Shown: positions 52,559 to 63,233 of the stretch, piece after piece
Numbering within the stretch: position 1 is the first letter of the stretch
How the letters are laid out: every line of letters begins with the position of its first letter
Assembly (NCBI RefSeq): GCF_002093745.1
Contig: NZ_MTSB01000002.1
Location: forward strand, 1-64,000
DNA length: 64,000 nt
Direction: 5' to 3'
Source of the DNA: Pseudomonas graminis
GTDB lineage: Bacteria; Pseudomonadota; Gammaproteobacteria; Pseudomonadales; Pseudomonadaceae
Made by a program: the position numbers and the translations under genes
The notes under the pieces: generated by a model
The model's database searches: none
What the model was told of the DNA's origin: nothing
What the model saw: only the letters and a program-made list of their open reading frames with translations

Positions 52559-52928
52559 CGTAGCTGTCGATCACTTCCTGCGCGGCCCGAAACGCATCGA
52601 TGGCCGCTGGCACACCGGCGTACACCGCGCAGTGCAGCAGCGCTTCACAAATTTCCTCGACCGTGCAGCCGTTGTTCAGCGCGCCACGCACATGGCCCTT
52701 CAATTCTTGCGGGCATTTGAGGGCGGTGAGGGTGGCCAGGGTGATCAGGCTGCGGGTTTTCAGCGGTAAGCCTTCCCGGCTCCAGACGCTGCCCCAGGCG
52801 TGTTCGTTGACGAAGTCCTGCAGCGGCTGACTGAAATCGGTGGCGTTGCCCAGGGCACGGTCGACGTAGACATCGCCCATGACCTGGCGACGGATCTGTT
52901 CGCCGTCGCTGATTTTTTTGTCTGTCAT
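52545..52928 (-). CDS. Carboxymuconolactone decarboxylase family protein
   Basis: A 127-residue all-helical protein (MTDKKISDGEQIRRQVMGDVYVDRAL, LKTRSLITLATLTALKCPQELKGHVRGALNNGCTVEEI). The core resembles PcaC, but the isolated context outside a protocatechuate cluster leaves substrate and reaction open. Confidence 0.85.
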   Translation of the reverse strand: MTDKKISDGEQIRRQVMGDVYVDRALGNATDFSQPLQDFVNEHAWGSVWSREGLPLKTRSLITLATLTALKCPQELKGHVRGALNNGCTVEEICEALLHCAVYAGVPAAIDAFRAAQEVIDSYVKPD

Positions 52929-52959
52929 GGCGTTTTCCTCTGATCAGTGTGGGTTTGCA

Positions 52960-53991
52960 TCAATGCTGGCGACGCCAGGCGCGGACGGTTCGCCAGGCAA
53001 CGATAAGGCCCAGCACCGGCAACACGAAAGTGAGCATTCCGCTTTCAAGCCGGCTGGCCAGCGCCATGCCGGTGCTGATCGCCAGAATATGCAGGCCGTA
53101 GGTCAGGTACAGCGCCAACAGCAGCAGGCCCTCGATCCGGTCGATCCGGTAGCCGGAATAAAACAGCGGCACGCACAGCAGCGAAACGCCCAGCATGACG
53201 GGCAGGTCGAATACCAGCGCGTTCGGCGAAATGGTCAGCGGCACCGGGGCGACCAGCGCGGTGACGCCCAGCACCCCCAGCAGATTGAACAGATTGCTGC
53301 CGATCACATTGCCCACCGCGATGTCGCGTTCGCCACGCAGCGCGGCAATCAACGACGTCATCAGCGCGGGCAGGGAAGTGCCGATGGCGATAACCGTCAG
53401 GCCGACAATGCGCTCGGAAAGCCCCAGGTGGATTGCCATGACCACCGAGGCACTGACCAGCAGGTGTCCGCCGGCAGTCAGCATCAGCAACCCCACGACA
53501 AGCATGGCGATGCGTGTGAAGGTGCGGGGTTTTTCCGTCGTCGCGGCGTTGCCATGACGTGGGGTATGGCCACCTTGGCGGATGATGATGATCAGGCAGA
53601 CCAACAGGCCGGTCAGCAGCAGTGCGCCGTCGAACTGGCTGAATTCCCCGCTCCACGAAAGACCGATAGCCAGCAGGCACGCGCCGATCATCAGCGGGAT
53701 ATCCACACGCACCACCTGGCGTGCCACTCGCAGCGGAATGATCAGCGAGCACAGGCCAAGGATGACCAGCACATTGAAGATATTGCCGCCAATGACGCTG
53801 CCAACGGCGATGTCTGTGTTATCCGAAAAAGCGGCTTGCAGGCTGACCGCCATTTGCGGCGCACTGGTGCCCATCGCCACGACGGTGAGGCCGATGATCA
53901 ATGGCCTGACCTTGAAAATGGCCGCCAGATGCACCGCTGATCGCACCGAAAGCTCTGCTCCGATCAGCAGCAACAGCAAGCCGCTGAGCAT
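52960..53991 (-). CDS. CaxA-type calcium/sodium antiporter homologue
   Basis: At least 343 residues in two homologous halves of about five helices (DUF307/NCX fold). The two ion-binding motifs usually read GTSAPE and GTSLPE; here they are MGTSAPQMAVS and IGTSLPALMTS, so both key glutamates are replaced (Gln, Ala). SVIGGNIFNVL and NVIGSNLFNLLGV are intact. The only canonical start is ATG 53991, which lacks a ribosome site; the frame stays open to an ATT at 54033 that has AAGGA 8 bases upstream. Function as a calcium exchanger is doubtful. Confidence 0.8.
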   Translation of the reverse strand: MLSGLLLLLIGAELSVRSAVHLAAIFKVRPLIIGLTVVAMGTSAPQMAVSLQAAFSDNTDIAVGSVIGGNIFNVLVILGLCSLIIPLRVARQVVRVDIPLMIGACLLAIGLSWSGEFSQFDGALLLTGLLVCLIIIIRQGGHTPRHGNAATTEKPRTFTRIAMLVVGLLMLTAGGHLLVSASVVMAIHLGLSERIVGLTVIAIGTSLPALMTSLIAALRGERDIAVGNVIGSNLFNLLGVLGVTALVAPVPLTISPNALVFDLPVMLGVSLLCVPLFYSGYRIDRIEGLLLLALYLTYGLHILAISTGMALASRLESGMLTFVLPVLGLIVAWRTVRAWRRQH

Positions 53992-54054
53992 TTGAATCAG
54001 CGCGGGGGCGGGCAGGGCCGATAGCTGGAGAATAGGGGGTGTCCTTGACTGAGG

Positions 54055-54423
54055 TTAATCGAGGGCCTGGACGCGAACAGGTGCGGTGCCGCTGCGCAGC
54101 ATACCCAGTTGTTCGGCGGCTTCGCGAGAGACATCGATCAGCCGACCGCGCGTATGGGGGCCGCGGTCATTGATGCGGACGACCACCGACCGGTCATTGT
54201 CCAGGTTGGTGACCTTCACTCGCGTCCCGAACGGCAGTTGTCGATGGGCTGCGGTCAGGGCATTTTGATTGAAGGGTTCGCCGCTGGCCGTGCGGTTGCC
54301 ATGATGGCGAGCACCATAATAAGCGGCAGTGCCGGTTTCGTCATAACCGTGAGGGTCGATGATGTGATTGGCACAGCCAGCCAGCAAGGTCAGCAGGCTG
54401 CTGGCAAGAAGAAGTCGGCGCAT
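54055..54423 (-). CDS. Short RlpA-like septal lipoprotein
   Basis: A 122-residue lipoprotein (MRRLLLASSLLTLLAGC lipobox) with a double-psi beta-barrel of the RlpA family: GTAAYYGARHHGNRTASGEPFNQNALTAAHRQLPFGTRVKVTN, then VVRINDRGPHTRGRLIDVS. The SPOR domain of full-length RlpA is missing, so it is a short paralogue. RlpA cleaves naked glycan strands at the division site. The catalytic Asp of INDRGP is present. Confidence 0.88.
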   Translation of the reverse strand: MRRLLLASSLLTLLAGCANHIIDPHGYDETGTAAYYGARHHGNRTASGEPFNQNALTAAHRQLPFGTRVKVTNLDNDRSVVVRINDRGPHTRGRLIDVSREAAEQLGMLRSGTAPVRVQALD

Positions 54424-54508
54424 GGAGAGGGTCCTGGGTGCCAGTGGGGTTGAGTTCTGCAAGATCTACCTGACGCTCGTGCCAATGTTCTGCGTGATAT
54501 ACAAAACT

Positions 54509-54592
54509 GGTGCGAGCTTGCCCGCGAATAGGTCGGTATAGCCCCAAGAGACAGGGCGCCTGGACATCGTCTTCGCGAGCAAGCTCACTCCC
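54509..54592. repeat. REP doublet (BIME) between rlpA-like gene and gatB
   Basis: GGTGCGAGCTTGCCCGCGAAT (54509-54529, first 20 quoted in part) and its inverted partner CTTCGCGAGCAAGCTCAC (54571-54588) form the classical Pseudomonas REP pair. Confidence 0.8.
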
Positions 54593-54689
54593 CACAGGGA
54601 TCTGCAGTCCGCCTGGTGCTACGGTTTCAGACCCGTTTTCCCGGCTCATCGAGACTTATGCATGACGATGAGCCCGGAGCGTGGGGCAA

Positions 54690-56135
54690 TCAACCCTCCA
54701 GTTTGGCCTTCAGCAGTTCGTTGACCTGCTGCGGGTTGGCTTTGCCTTTGGAGGCTTTCATCGCCTGACCGACGAAGAAGCCGAACATCTTGCCGCGCTT
54801 GGCTTCGTCAGCCGCACGGTACTGTTCGACCTGTTCCGCGTTGGCGGCCAGTACTTCGTCGAGCATCGATTCGATGGCACCGCTGTCGGTGACCTGCTTC
54901 AGGCCGCGCTTCTCGATGACTTCATCGGCGCTGCCTTCACCATTGGCCATCGCTTCGAAGACCATTTTCGCGATCTTGCCCGAGATAGTGTTATCGGTGA
55001 TGCGCTGGAGCATGCCACCCAGTTGCTCGGCGCTGACCGGCGACTGGTCGATTTCGACACCCTGCTTGTTCAACAGGCTGCCCAGTTCGACCATGACCCA
55101 GTTGGCCGCCAGCTTGGCATCGCCGCCGATGCTGACCACTTTTTCGAAATAATCGGCCTGCTCGCGGCTGGAAGCCAGCACGCTGGCGTCATACGTCGAC
55201 AGACCGAACTGGCTCTGGAAGCGCTCGCGTTTCTGCGGTGGCAATTCGGGCAGTGTGGCGCGGGTTTCTTCGAGGAACGAATCTTCGATGATCACCGGCA
55301 ACAGGTCCGGGTCGGGGAAGTAACGGTAGTCGTTGGCTTCCTCCTTGCTGCGCATGGCGCGGGTTTCGTTGGTGTTCGGGTCGTACAGACGCGTCTGCTG
55401 AATGACCTTGCCACCGTCCTCGATCAGATCGATCTGGCGCTGTATCTCGCTGTTGATCGCCTTTTCGATGAAACGGAACGAGTTGACGTTCTTGATCTCG
55501 CAACGGGTGCCGAACTCGACCTGGCCCTTGGGGCGAATCGAGACGTTGCAGTCGCAACGCAGCGAACCTTCGGCCATGTTGCCATCACAGATGCCCAGAT
55601 AGCGGACAATCGCGTGGATCGCCTTGACGTAGGCCACGGCTTCCTTGGCGCTGCGCATGTCCGGCTCGGAAACGATCTCGAGCAGCGGTGTGCCGGCGCG
55701 GTTCAGGTCGATGCCGGTCATGCCCTGGAAGTCTTCGTGCAGGCTTTTGCCAGCGTCTTCTTCAAGGTGCGCGCGGGTGATGCCAATGCGCTTGACCGTG
55801 CCGTCTTCCAGCGGGATATCCAGGTGGCCCTTGCCGACGATCGGCAATTCCATCTGGCTGATCTGATAGCCCTTGGGCAGGTCAGGGTAGAAGTAGTTCT
55901 TGCGGGCGAACACGTTGTGCTGGCCGATCTCGGCGTCCACCGCCAGGCCGAACTTGACGGCCATGCGCACGGCTTCCTTGTTCAGCACCGGCAATACGCC
56001 CGGCATGCCCAGATCCACAAGGCTGGCCTGCGTGTTGGGCTCGGAGCCAAACGTGGTGGCGCTACCGGAAAAAATCTTTGATTGGGTCGAAAGCTGGGTA
56101 TGAATCTCCAGCCCGATGACGACTTCCCATTGCAT
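54690..56135 (-). CDS. gatB: Asp/Glu-tRNA amidotransferase subunit B
   Basis: A 481-residue kinase/amidase subunit starting [25 protein letters not shown], with [30 protein letters not shown] and a C-terminal YqeY-like domain. With GatA and GatC it amidates Asp-tRNA(Asn) and Glu-tRNA(Gln). GAGGAGAAACAC precedes the ATG; the longer frame upstream overlaps gatA. Confidence 0.98.
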   Translation of the reverse strand: MQWEVVIGLEIHTQLSTQSKIFSGSATTFGSEPNTQASLVDLGMPGVLPVLNKEAVRMAVKFGLAVDAEIGQHNVFARKNYFYPDLPKGYQISQMELPIVGKGHLDIPLEDGTVKRIGITRAHLEEDAGKSLHEDFQGMTGIDLNRAGTPLLEIVSEPDMRSAKEAVAYVKAIHAIVRYLGICDGNMAEGSLRCDCNVSIRPKGQVEFGTRCEIKNVNSFRFIEKAINSEIQRQIDLIEDGGKVIQQTRLYDPNTNETRAMRSKEEANDYRYFPDPDLLPVIIEDSFLEETRATLPELPPQKRERFQSQFGLSTYDASVLASSREQADYFEKVVSIGGDAKLAANWVMVELGSLLNKQGVEIDQSPVSAEQLGGMLQRITDNTISGKIAKMVFEAMANGEGSADEVIEKRGLKQVTDSGAIESMLDEVLAANAEQVEQYRAADEAKRGKMFGFFVGQAMKASKGKANPQQVNELLKAKLEG

Positions 56136-56145
56136 GTGTTTCTCC

Positions 56146-57597
56146 TCAGAAGCCTTCAGGTGCGCGAGTGTGCCAGTCAGTGACTTGCTGATACTGATGC
56201 GCCACATTCAAGAGACGGCCTTCCTGGAAATACGGGGCGAGCAGTTGCACGCCGACCGGCAGACCTTCGACAAACCCTGCTGGCATGGACAAGCCGGGCA
56301 GGCCCGCCAGGTTGGCGGTGATGGTGTAGAAGTCTTCCAGGTATTCGGCAATCGGGTCGTGGGTCTTGGCGCCGATTTTCCAGGCCGGGTTGGGCGTGGT
56401 CGGGCCGAGGATCACGTCCACTTCGGCGAATGCGCTCATGAAGTCATTCTTGATCAGGCGACGGATTTTCTGCGCCTGCAGGTAATAAGCGTCGTAGTAA
56501 CCGGCCGACAGCGCGTAAGCGCCCACCATGATGCGACGCTGGACTTCCGGGCCAAAGCCTTCGGCGCGCGAGCGCTTGTACAGGTCGGTCAGGTCTTTCG
56601 GGTCTTCGCAGCGGTAGCCGAAGCGCACGCCGTCGAAGCGCGACAGGTTGGACGAGGCCTCTGCCGGGGCGATGACGTAGTAGGCCGGGATGGCATGCTG
56701 CAGATTCGGCAGGCTGACTTCTTTGACGATGGCGCCGAGTTTTTCCAGCTCCTTGACGCTTTCATGCACCAATTGCGCGATGCGTGGGTCCAGGCCCGCG
56801 CTGAAATATTCTTTCGGCACACCGATACGCAAGCCTTTGAGCGAGGTATTGAGGCTGGCGGAATAGTCCGGGACCGGCTCGTCGATGCTGGTGGAGTCCT
56901 GTGGGTCGAAACCGGCCATGCCCTGCAGCAGCAGCGCGCAGTCTTCGGCAGTGCGCGCCATCGGACCGGCCTGATCGAGGCTCGATGCGTAGGCAATCAT
57001 GCCCCAGCGCGACACACGACCATAAGTCGGTTTGAGGCCGGTGAGGTTGGTCAGCGCAGCGGGCTGGCGAATCGAACCGCCGGTGTCGGTGCCGGTCGCG
57101 GCGGGCAGCAGGCGAGCCGCGACCGCAGCCGCCGAACCGCCGGAGGAGCCGCCAGGCACGCATTCCAGATTCCACGGGTTTTTCACCGCGCCGTAGTGGC
57201 TGGACTCGTTGGCCGAACCCATGGCGAATTCGTCCATGTTGGTCTTGCCCAGCGTCACGGTGCCGGCCGATGCAAGGCGCGACACGACGGTCGCGTCGTA
57301 CGGGGCCTTGAAATTGTCGAGCATCAGCGAGCCGCAACTGGTGCGGATGCCCTGGGTGCAGAACAGGTCCTTGTGCGCCAGCGGGGCACCGAGCAGCGGG
57401 CCGTTTTCACCGGCAGCGCGACGGGCGTCCGCCGCCTGGGCCTGAGTGATGGCCAGGTCTTCGGTGAGGCTGATGAAACTGTTGAGCTGCGGGTCGAGCT
57501 GTGCGATACGCGCCAGCAGAACCTGGGTCAGCTCTTCAGAAGAAAACTTTTTTTCGGCGAGTCCGCGAGCGATCTCGGCCAGAGTCATTTGATGCAT
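56146..57597 (-). CDS. gatA: Asp/Glu-tRNA amidotransferase subunit A
   Basis: A 483-residue amidase-signature enzyme with the Ser-cisSer-Lys triad: lysine in [25 protein letters not shown] and [13 protein letters not shown]. It releases ammonia from glutamine for GatB. Ten bases separate its stop from gatB. Confidence 0.98.
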   Translation of the reverse strand: MHQMTLAEIARGLAEKKFSSEELTQVLLARIAQLDPQLNSFISLTEDLAITQAQAADARRAAGENGPLLGAPLAHKDLFCTQGIRTSCGSLMLDNFKAPYDATVVSRLASAGTVTLGKTNMDEFAMGSANESSHYGAVKNPWNLECVPGGSSGGSAAAVAARLLPAATGTDTGGSIRQPAALTNLTGLKPTYGRVSRWGMIAYASSLDQAGPMARTAEDCALLLQGMAGFDPQDSTSIDEPVPDYSASLNTSLKGLRIGVPKEYFSAGLDPRIAQLVHESVKELEKLGAIVKEVSLPNLQHAIPAYYVIAPAEASSNLSRFDGVRFGYRCEDPKDLTDLYKRSRAEGFGPEVQRRIMVGAYALSAGYYDAYYLQAQKIRRLIKNDFMSAFAEVDVILGPTTPNPAWKIGAKTHDPIAEYLEDFYTITANLAGLPGLSMPAGFVEGLPVGVQLLAPYFQEGRLLNVAHQYQQVTDWHTRAPEGF

Positions 57598-57611
57598 GCA
57601 GGCGCTTTCCC

Positions 57612-57899
57612 TTACTCGATGACTTTCGGAACCAGATACAGACCGTCCTGGACCGCTGGTGCGATGGCTTGGTAAGTGTCGCGGCGATTTCGCTCGGTGA
57701 CCGCGTCTTCGCGCAGACGCTGGGTGGCTTCCAGCGGATGAGCCAGTGGTTCGATGCCGCTGGTGTCGACCGCCTGCATCTGATCGACCAGGCCGAGAAT
57801 GCTGTTAAGTGCTTCGGTAGTACGCGGGATATCGGCGTCATTGAGGCCCAGTCGGGCCAGATGAGCGATTTTTTCCACGTCGGAGCGTTCAAGCGCCAT
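57612..57899 (-). CDS. gatC: Asp/Glu-tRNA amidotransferase subunit C
   Basis: A 95-residue helical subunit ([34 protein letters not shown]) that holds GatA and GatB together. First gene of gatCAB; divergent from mreB across about 205 bp. Confidence 0.96.
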   Translation of the reverse strand: MALERSDVEKIAHLARLGLNDADIPRTTEALNSILGLVDQMQAVDTSGIEPLAHPLEATQRLREDAVTERNRRDTYQAIAPAVQDGLYLVPKVIE

Positions 57900-58092
57900 G
57901 GGGTATCTCCAGTGGAAGGCTGACGGATTTGCTTTGTTGCCAATTGCGGAACACTATCGCGTTATGACTGTCTCAAGCCGCTAACGTCGAGGGTAGTGTT
58001 CGGAAAACCGCCAATTTAGCATATTGGCTCCTTGCCCAAAATCCCTGTCGTTGTTAGAGTTTGCCGCACTTTTTTTACCACGCGTTCCCTAG

Positions 58093-59142
<1,050 letters not shown>

Positions 59143-59325
59143 TTCGCCGGGGTGCCTTCCACGGAGTCTTTTGTATGCAGGTGGCGTATGTGCTACCTGT
59201 ATGCATCAGGCTGACGCCGAAACAGGGTGCCTATCCCTCTCATTTGTCCGGGCCGGTTACATACCGCATGAATAATTGCCAATTGAAGTTCGATCCAACG
59301 ATCGCATGCCTGGGAGGAGCGGCCT

Positions 59326-60441
59326 ATTAAACCGCTTTTCACAAAAGGCCCGTCGCTGGGTGTTCGTCTGCTGGTGCTGGCCGTTCTGTCGGTGGCGTTG
59401 ATGGTTGTCGACGCCCGCTTTACGATCCTCAAGCCCGTGCGCAGCCAGATGTCGATGGTACTCATGCAGTCCTACTGGATTGTCGATCTGCCGCAACGGT
59501 TGTATCAAGGCGTTGCCAGTCAGTTTGGCAGTCGCACCGAACTCATCGCTGAAAACGAAAAACTCAAGACCGAAGCCCTGCTCCTGCAAGGCCGCCTGCA
59601 AAAGCTGGCGGCACTGACCGAGCAGAACGTTCGTTTGCGCGAGTTGCTGAACTCTTCAGCGCTGGTCAATGAGAAGGTCGAGGTCGCCGAATTGATCGGC
59701 ATGGACCCGAACCCCTTCACTCATCGCATCATCATCAACAAAGGCGAGCGCGACGGCGTTGTGCTTGGCCAGCCGGTGCTCGATGCGCGTGGCCTCATGG
59801 GGCAGGTTGTCGAGCTGATGCCCTATACCTCGCGGGTTCTGTTGCTGACCGACACGACCCACAGCATTCCGGTGCAGGTCAACCGCAACGGCCTGCGCGC
59901 CATCGCCAGCGGCACCGGTAACCCGGAGCGTCTCGAGCTTCGACACGTGGCGGACACGGCAGACATCAAGGAAGGCGATCTGCTGGTCAGTTCCGGTCTC
60001 GGTCAGCGGTTCCCGGCGGGTTACCCGGTGGCCACGGTCAAGGAAGTCATTCACGACTCCGGCCAGCCCTTCGCGATTGTTCGCGCCGTGCCCACGGCTG
60101 CCTTGAACCGTAGCCGTTATCTGTTGCTGGTGTTCTCTGACGGTCGTTCGCCCGAAGAGCGGGCTGCCGATGCCGCACAGGCTCAGGAATCTATCGACAA
60201 GGGAATCGAACCCACAGTGATGGCGACCTTGCCGCCGCCTGCGCCGGCGCTCCCGATGTGGCCGCAAGCGACCATCCCGGTATTCCCTGGCAGCGCAGCC
60301 GCCCATAAAACCGCAGCTCATCCGACGACGCCTGCACCTGTTGCCGTGCCAGCGACCCCGGCGAAGCCCGCTTCGCGGCCTGCTTCGTCCCGGCCGCCTG
60401 CCACAACGCCTTCCACCGGTCGGGAGCCTATCGATGGTTAG
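59326..60441 (+). CDS. mreC: Rod-shape protein MreC, ATT start
   Basis: A 371-residue protein with an N-terminal cytoplasmic stub and membrane helix (IKPLFTKGPSLGVRLLVLAVLSVALMVVDARF), coiled coil (ENEKLKTEALLLQGRLQKLAALTEQN) and two beta barrels; the tail from about residue 290 is Pro/Ala-rich. It links MreB to PBP2/RodA. The only start giving the conserved N terminus is ATT at 59326, six bases after GGGAGGAG. The first canonical start, GTG at 59374, would remove 16 residues including part of the membrane helix. Confidence 0.93.
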   Translation: MKPLFTKGPSLGVRLLVLAVLSVALMVVDARFTILKPVRSQMSMVLMQSYWIVDLPQRLYQGVASQFGSRTELIAENEKLKTEALLLQGRLQKLAALTEQNVRLRELLNSSALVNEKVEVAELIGMDPNPFTHRIIINKGERDGVVLGQPVLDARGLMGQVVELMPYTSRVLLLTDTTHSIPVQVNRNGLRAIASGTGNPERLELRHVADTADIKEGDLLVSSGLGQRFPAGYPVATVKEVIHDSGQPFAIVRAVPTAALNRSRYLLLVFSDGRSPEERAADAAQAQESIDKGIEPTVMATLPPPAPALPMWPQATIPVFPGSAAAHKTAAHPTTPAPVAVPATPAKPASRPASSRPPATTPSTGREPIDG

Positions 60442-60925
60442 TCATGTTTCCGGACGCAATGGCTGGGTGGTCTGGCTGACGTTCGCGATCGGCCTGCTGC
60501 TGAGCGTTTCGCCGCTGCCGCAGTTCATGGAAATCTTTCGGCCCTTGTGGCTGGCCTTGCTGCTGACCTTCTGGGTTCTGGCGCTGCCGCACAAATACGG
60601 CATGACCACCGCGTGGATACTCGGGCTGATGGAGGATGTGCTGTACGGCACATTGCTTGGCCAGAATGCGCTGATCCTCAGCCTGATTACGTTCCTTGTG
60701 ATGTCCTTGCAGCAGCGCCTGCGCATGTTTCCCATGTGGCAGCAGTGTCTGGTGCTGTTGGTGGTGTTCGGCCTGGCGCAGCTTGCGCAGCTCTGGCTGA
60801 GTGCATTGACCGGTAACCGGCAGCCTACGTTGGCGCTGGTGCTTCCCGCGCTGGTCAGTGCGCTGTTGTGGCCCTGGATTAGTTATGGCCTGCGTGGATT
60901 GCGCAAACGTTTGAAAATCAATTAA
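60434..60925 (+). CDS. mreD: Rod-shape protein MreD
   Basis: A 163-residue membrane protein of about five helices ([63 protein letters not shown]). The start overlaps the end of mreC by eight bases. Member of the elongasome. Confidence 0.95.
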   Translation: MVSHVSGRNGWVVWLTFAIGLLLSVSPLPQFMEIFRPLWLALLLTFWVLALPHKYGMTTAWILGLMEDVLYGTLLGQNALILSLITFLVMSLQQRLRMFPMWQQCLVLLVVFGLAQLAQLWLSALTGNRQPTLALVLPALVSALLWPWISYGLRGLRKRLKIN

Positions 60926-60995
60926 GCGCAAGGTGAGCGTGACGCCCCGCAGCGTCGTCCTTCGCGCTCACCCGCACAGACACGGAGATGTCCTT

Positions 60996-61598
60996 ATGCC
61001 CTCGCTTTATCTGGCTTCTGGCTCGCCGCGCCGCCGCGAACTTCTGACTCAGATCGGTGTGCCCTTTACCGTTCTGAGCGCTCGGATTGACGAAACTCCT
61101 CTTGATCACGAAACCCCTGCGGCCTATGTCGAGCGTCTTGCGCGCGGCAAGGCTGAGGCCGGATTGGCGTTGCTGCCGGTTGATCAGCACGCTTGCGTGA
61201 TGGGCGCTGACACAGCAGTGGTGCTTGATGGGCGCATTCTTGGCAAGCCGGTCGATGAAGCAGATGCCCTGGCCATGTTGATTGCTTTGTCCGGACGCGA
61301 ACACCAGGTGATGACGGCCGTCGCGCTCTGTGATCGGCAACGCAGTGAAACCCGTAGGGTGACCAGCCTCGTGCGTTTTCGCCCGATTCAGGCCCATGAG
61401 GCGCAGACCTATTGGGCCAGTGGCGAACCGGCCGACAAGGCCGGCGGCTACGCCATTCAAGGATTGGCAGCGATTTTCGTCGAAGGCCTGCAAGGCAGCT
61501 ATTCTGGGGTGGTTGGTCTGCCTCTGTGCGAAACCGCAGAACTGCTCGGCCGTTTCGGCATACCCTGCTGGCAATGCCTGGAAGGTGACAAGTCATGA
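60996..61598 (+). CDS. maf: Maf-family nucleoside triphosphate pyrophosphatase
   Basis: A 200-residue house-cleaning pyrophosphatase with [21 protein letters not shown], the [12 protein letters not shown] motif and [29 protein letters not shown]. Maf/YhdE proteins hydrolyse dTTP, UTP and modified nucleotides. It overlaps rng by four bases (ATGA). Confidence 0.96.
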   Translation: MPSLYLASGSPRRRELLTQIGVPFTVLSARIDETPLDHETPAAYVERLARGKAEAGLALLPVDQHACVMGADTAVVLDGRILGKPVDEADALAMLIALSGREHQVMTAVALCDRQRSETRRVTSLVRFRPIQAHEAQTYWASGEPADKAGGYAIQGLAAIFVEGLQGSYSGVVGLPLCETAELLGRFGIPCWQCLEGDKS

Positions 61599-63052
61599 GT
61601 GAAGAGATCCTGATCAACATCACCCCGATGGAATCGCGGGTGGCCGTGGTAGAAAACGGTGTGCTGCAAGAGGTGCATGTCGAGCGCACCCAGCGGCGGG
61701 GCATCGTCGGCAATATCTACAAAGGCAAGGTCGTGCGGGTGCTGCCCGGCATGCAGGCAGCGTTCATCGACATCGGTCTTGATCGTGCGGCGTTCATTCA
61801 TGCATCGGAAATTTCCATGCGCGAAGGCCCTGCCGTCGAGAGCATTGCGTCGCTGGTGCATGACGGCCAGAGCCTGGTCGTGCAAGTCACCAAAGACCCT
61901 ATCGGCAGCAAGGGCGCACGCCTGACCACGCAATTGTCGATCCCCTCGCGCTATCTGGTGTACATGCCGCGGACCGCCCATGTCGGCATTTCTCTGAAAA
62001 TCGAGGACGAGGCCGAGCGCGAGCGGCTCAAGAAAGTGGTCAGTGATTGCGTCGCCCTTGAAGGCATCAAGGAGGCTGGCGGCTTTATCCTGCGCACCGC
62101 TGCCGAAGGGGCGGGTGCCGACGAAATCCTCATGGACATTCGTTACCTGCGCAGGCTCTGGGATCAGATTGCCGAGCAGATCAAGACCGTCAGTCCGCCC
62201 ACCGTGATTTACGAAGACCTCGGTCTGGCGTTGCGTACCCTGCGCGATCTGGTCAGCCCGCGCATCGAGAAAATCCGTATCGACTCCCGGGAAACCTTTC
62301 AGAAGACCACGCAATTCGTGGCTGAACTGATGCCTGAAATTGCCGACCGTCTCGAGCATTATCCCGGCGAACGGCCGATCTTCGATCTGTACGGTGTCGA
62401 GGACGAAATCCAGAAAGCCCTTGAACGCAAGGTGCCGCTCAAGTCGGGCGGGTATCTGGTGGTCGATCCGGCCGAGGCGATGAGCACCATCGATGTCAAC
62501 ACCGGGGCGTTCGTGGGGCATCGCAACCTGGAAGAAACCATCTTCAAGACCAACCTGGAAGCGGCAACCGCCATTGCCCGCCAACTGCGCCTGCGCAACC
62601 TAGGCGGCATTATCATCATCGACTTCATCGACATGGAAGACGGTGAACACCAGCGTCAGGTGCTGCGCACGCTCGAGAAGCAACTGGAGCGCGACCACGC
62701 CAAGACCAACATCATCGGCATCACCGAGCTGGGTCTGGTGCAGATGACCCGCAAGCGTACCCGTGAGAGCCTTGAGCAGGTGCTGTGCGAACCCTGTCAT
62801 TGCTGCGCAGGGCGCGGCAAGCTGAAAACACCCGAGACCATCTGTTACGAGATATTCCGTGAAATTCTGCGAGAAGCCCGGGCCTATCAGGCTGTGGGTT
62901 ATCGCGTTCTGGCCAACCAGCGCGTGGTGGACCGATTGCTGGACGAAGAATCGGGCAATGTGGCTGAACTGGAGAGCTTTATTGGCCGGACCATCCGTTT
63001 TCAGGTAGAAACCATGTACTCGCAGGAACAATACGACGTGGTGCTGCTCTGA
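61595..63052 (+). CDS. rng: Ribonuclease G
   Basis: A 485-residue endonuclease of the RNase E/G family: S1 domain (about 38-125, [23 protein letters not shown]), metal-binding aspartates in TIDVNTG and [11 protein letters not shown], and a zinc-link CxxC variant ([12 protein letters not shown]). It matures 16S rRNA 5' end and decays mRNA. Fifth gene of the mreBCD-maf-rng cluster. Confidence 0.97.
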   Translation: MSEEILINITPMESRVAVVENGVLQEVHVERTQRRGIVGNIYKGKVVRVLPGMQAAFIDIGLDRAAFIHASEISMREGPAVESIASLVHDGQSLVVQVTKDPIGSKGARLTTQLSIPSRYLVYMPRTAHVGISLKIEDEAERERLKKVVSDCVALEGIKEAGGFILRTAAEGAGADEILMDIRYLRRLWDQIAEQIKTVSPPTVIYEDLGLALRTLRDLVSPRIEKIRIDSRETFQKTTQFVAELMPEIADRLEHYPGERPIFDLYGVEDEIQKALERKVPLKSGGYLVVDPAEAMSTIDVNTGAFVGHRNLEETIFKTNLEAATAIARQLRLRNLGGIIIIDFIDMEDGEHQRQVLRTLEKQLERDHAKTNIIGITELGLVQMTRKRTRESLEQVLCEPCHCCAGRGKLKTPETICYEIFREILREARAYQAVGYRVLANQRVVDRLLDEESGNVAELESFIGRTIRFQVETMYSQEQYDVVLL

Positions 63053-63233
63053 GGGTGCTGACCGTGTGAAAAGTGACAACGAGCGCCCGAAGGGTTTCTG
63101 GCAGGTATGCCGTTTTATCGAGAATGATGTGTGGCAAACGAGCAAAACCTGTACTTGACCGCACCTGCACAGTTGGGCCGGAATCAATTCGCCGATTCGA
63201 GTTTTTGCATCCCGCAACGGAGGGCATCCTGAG

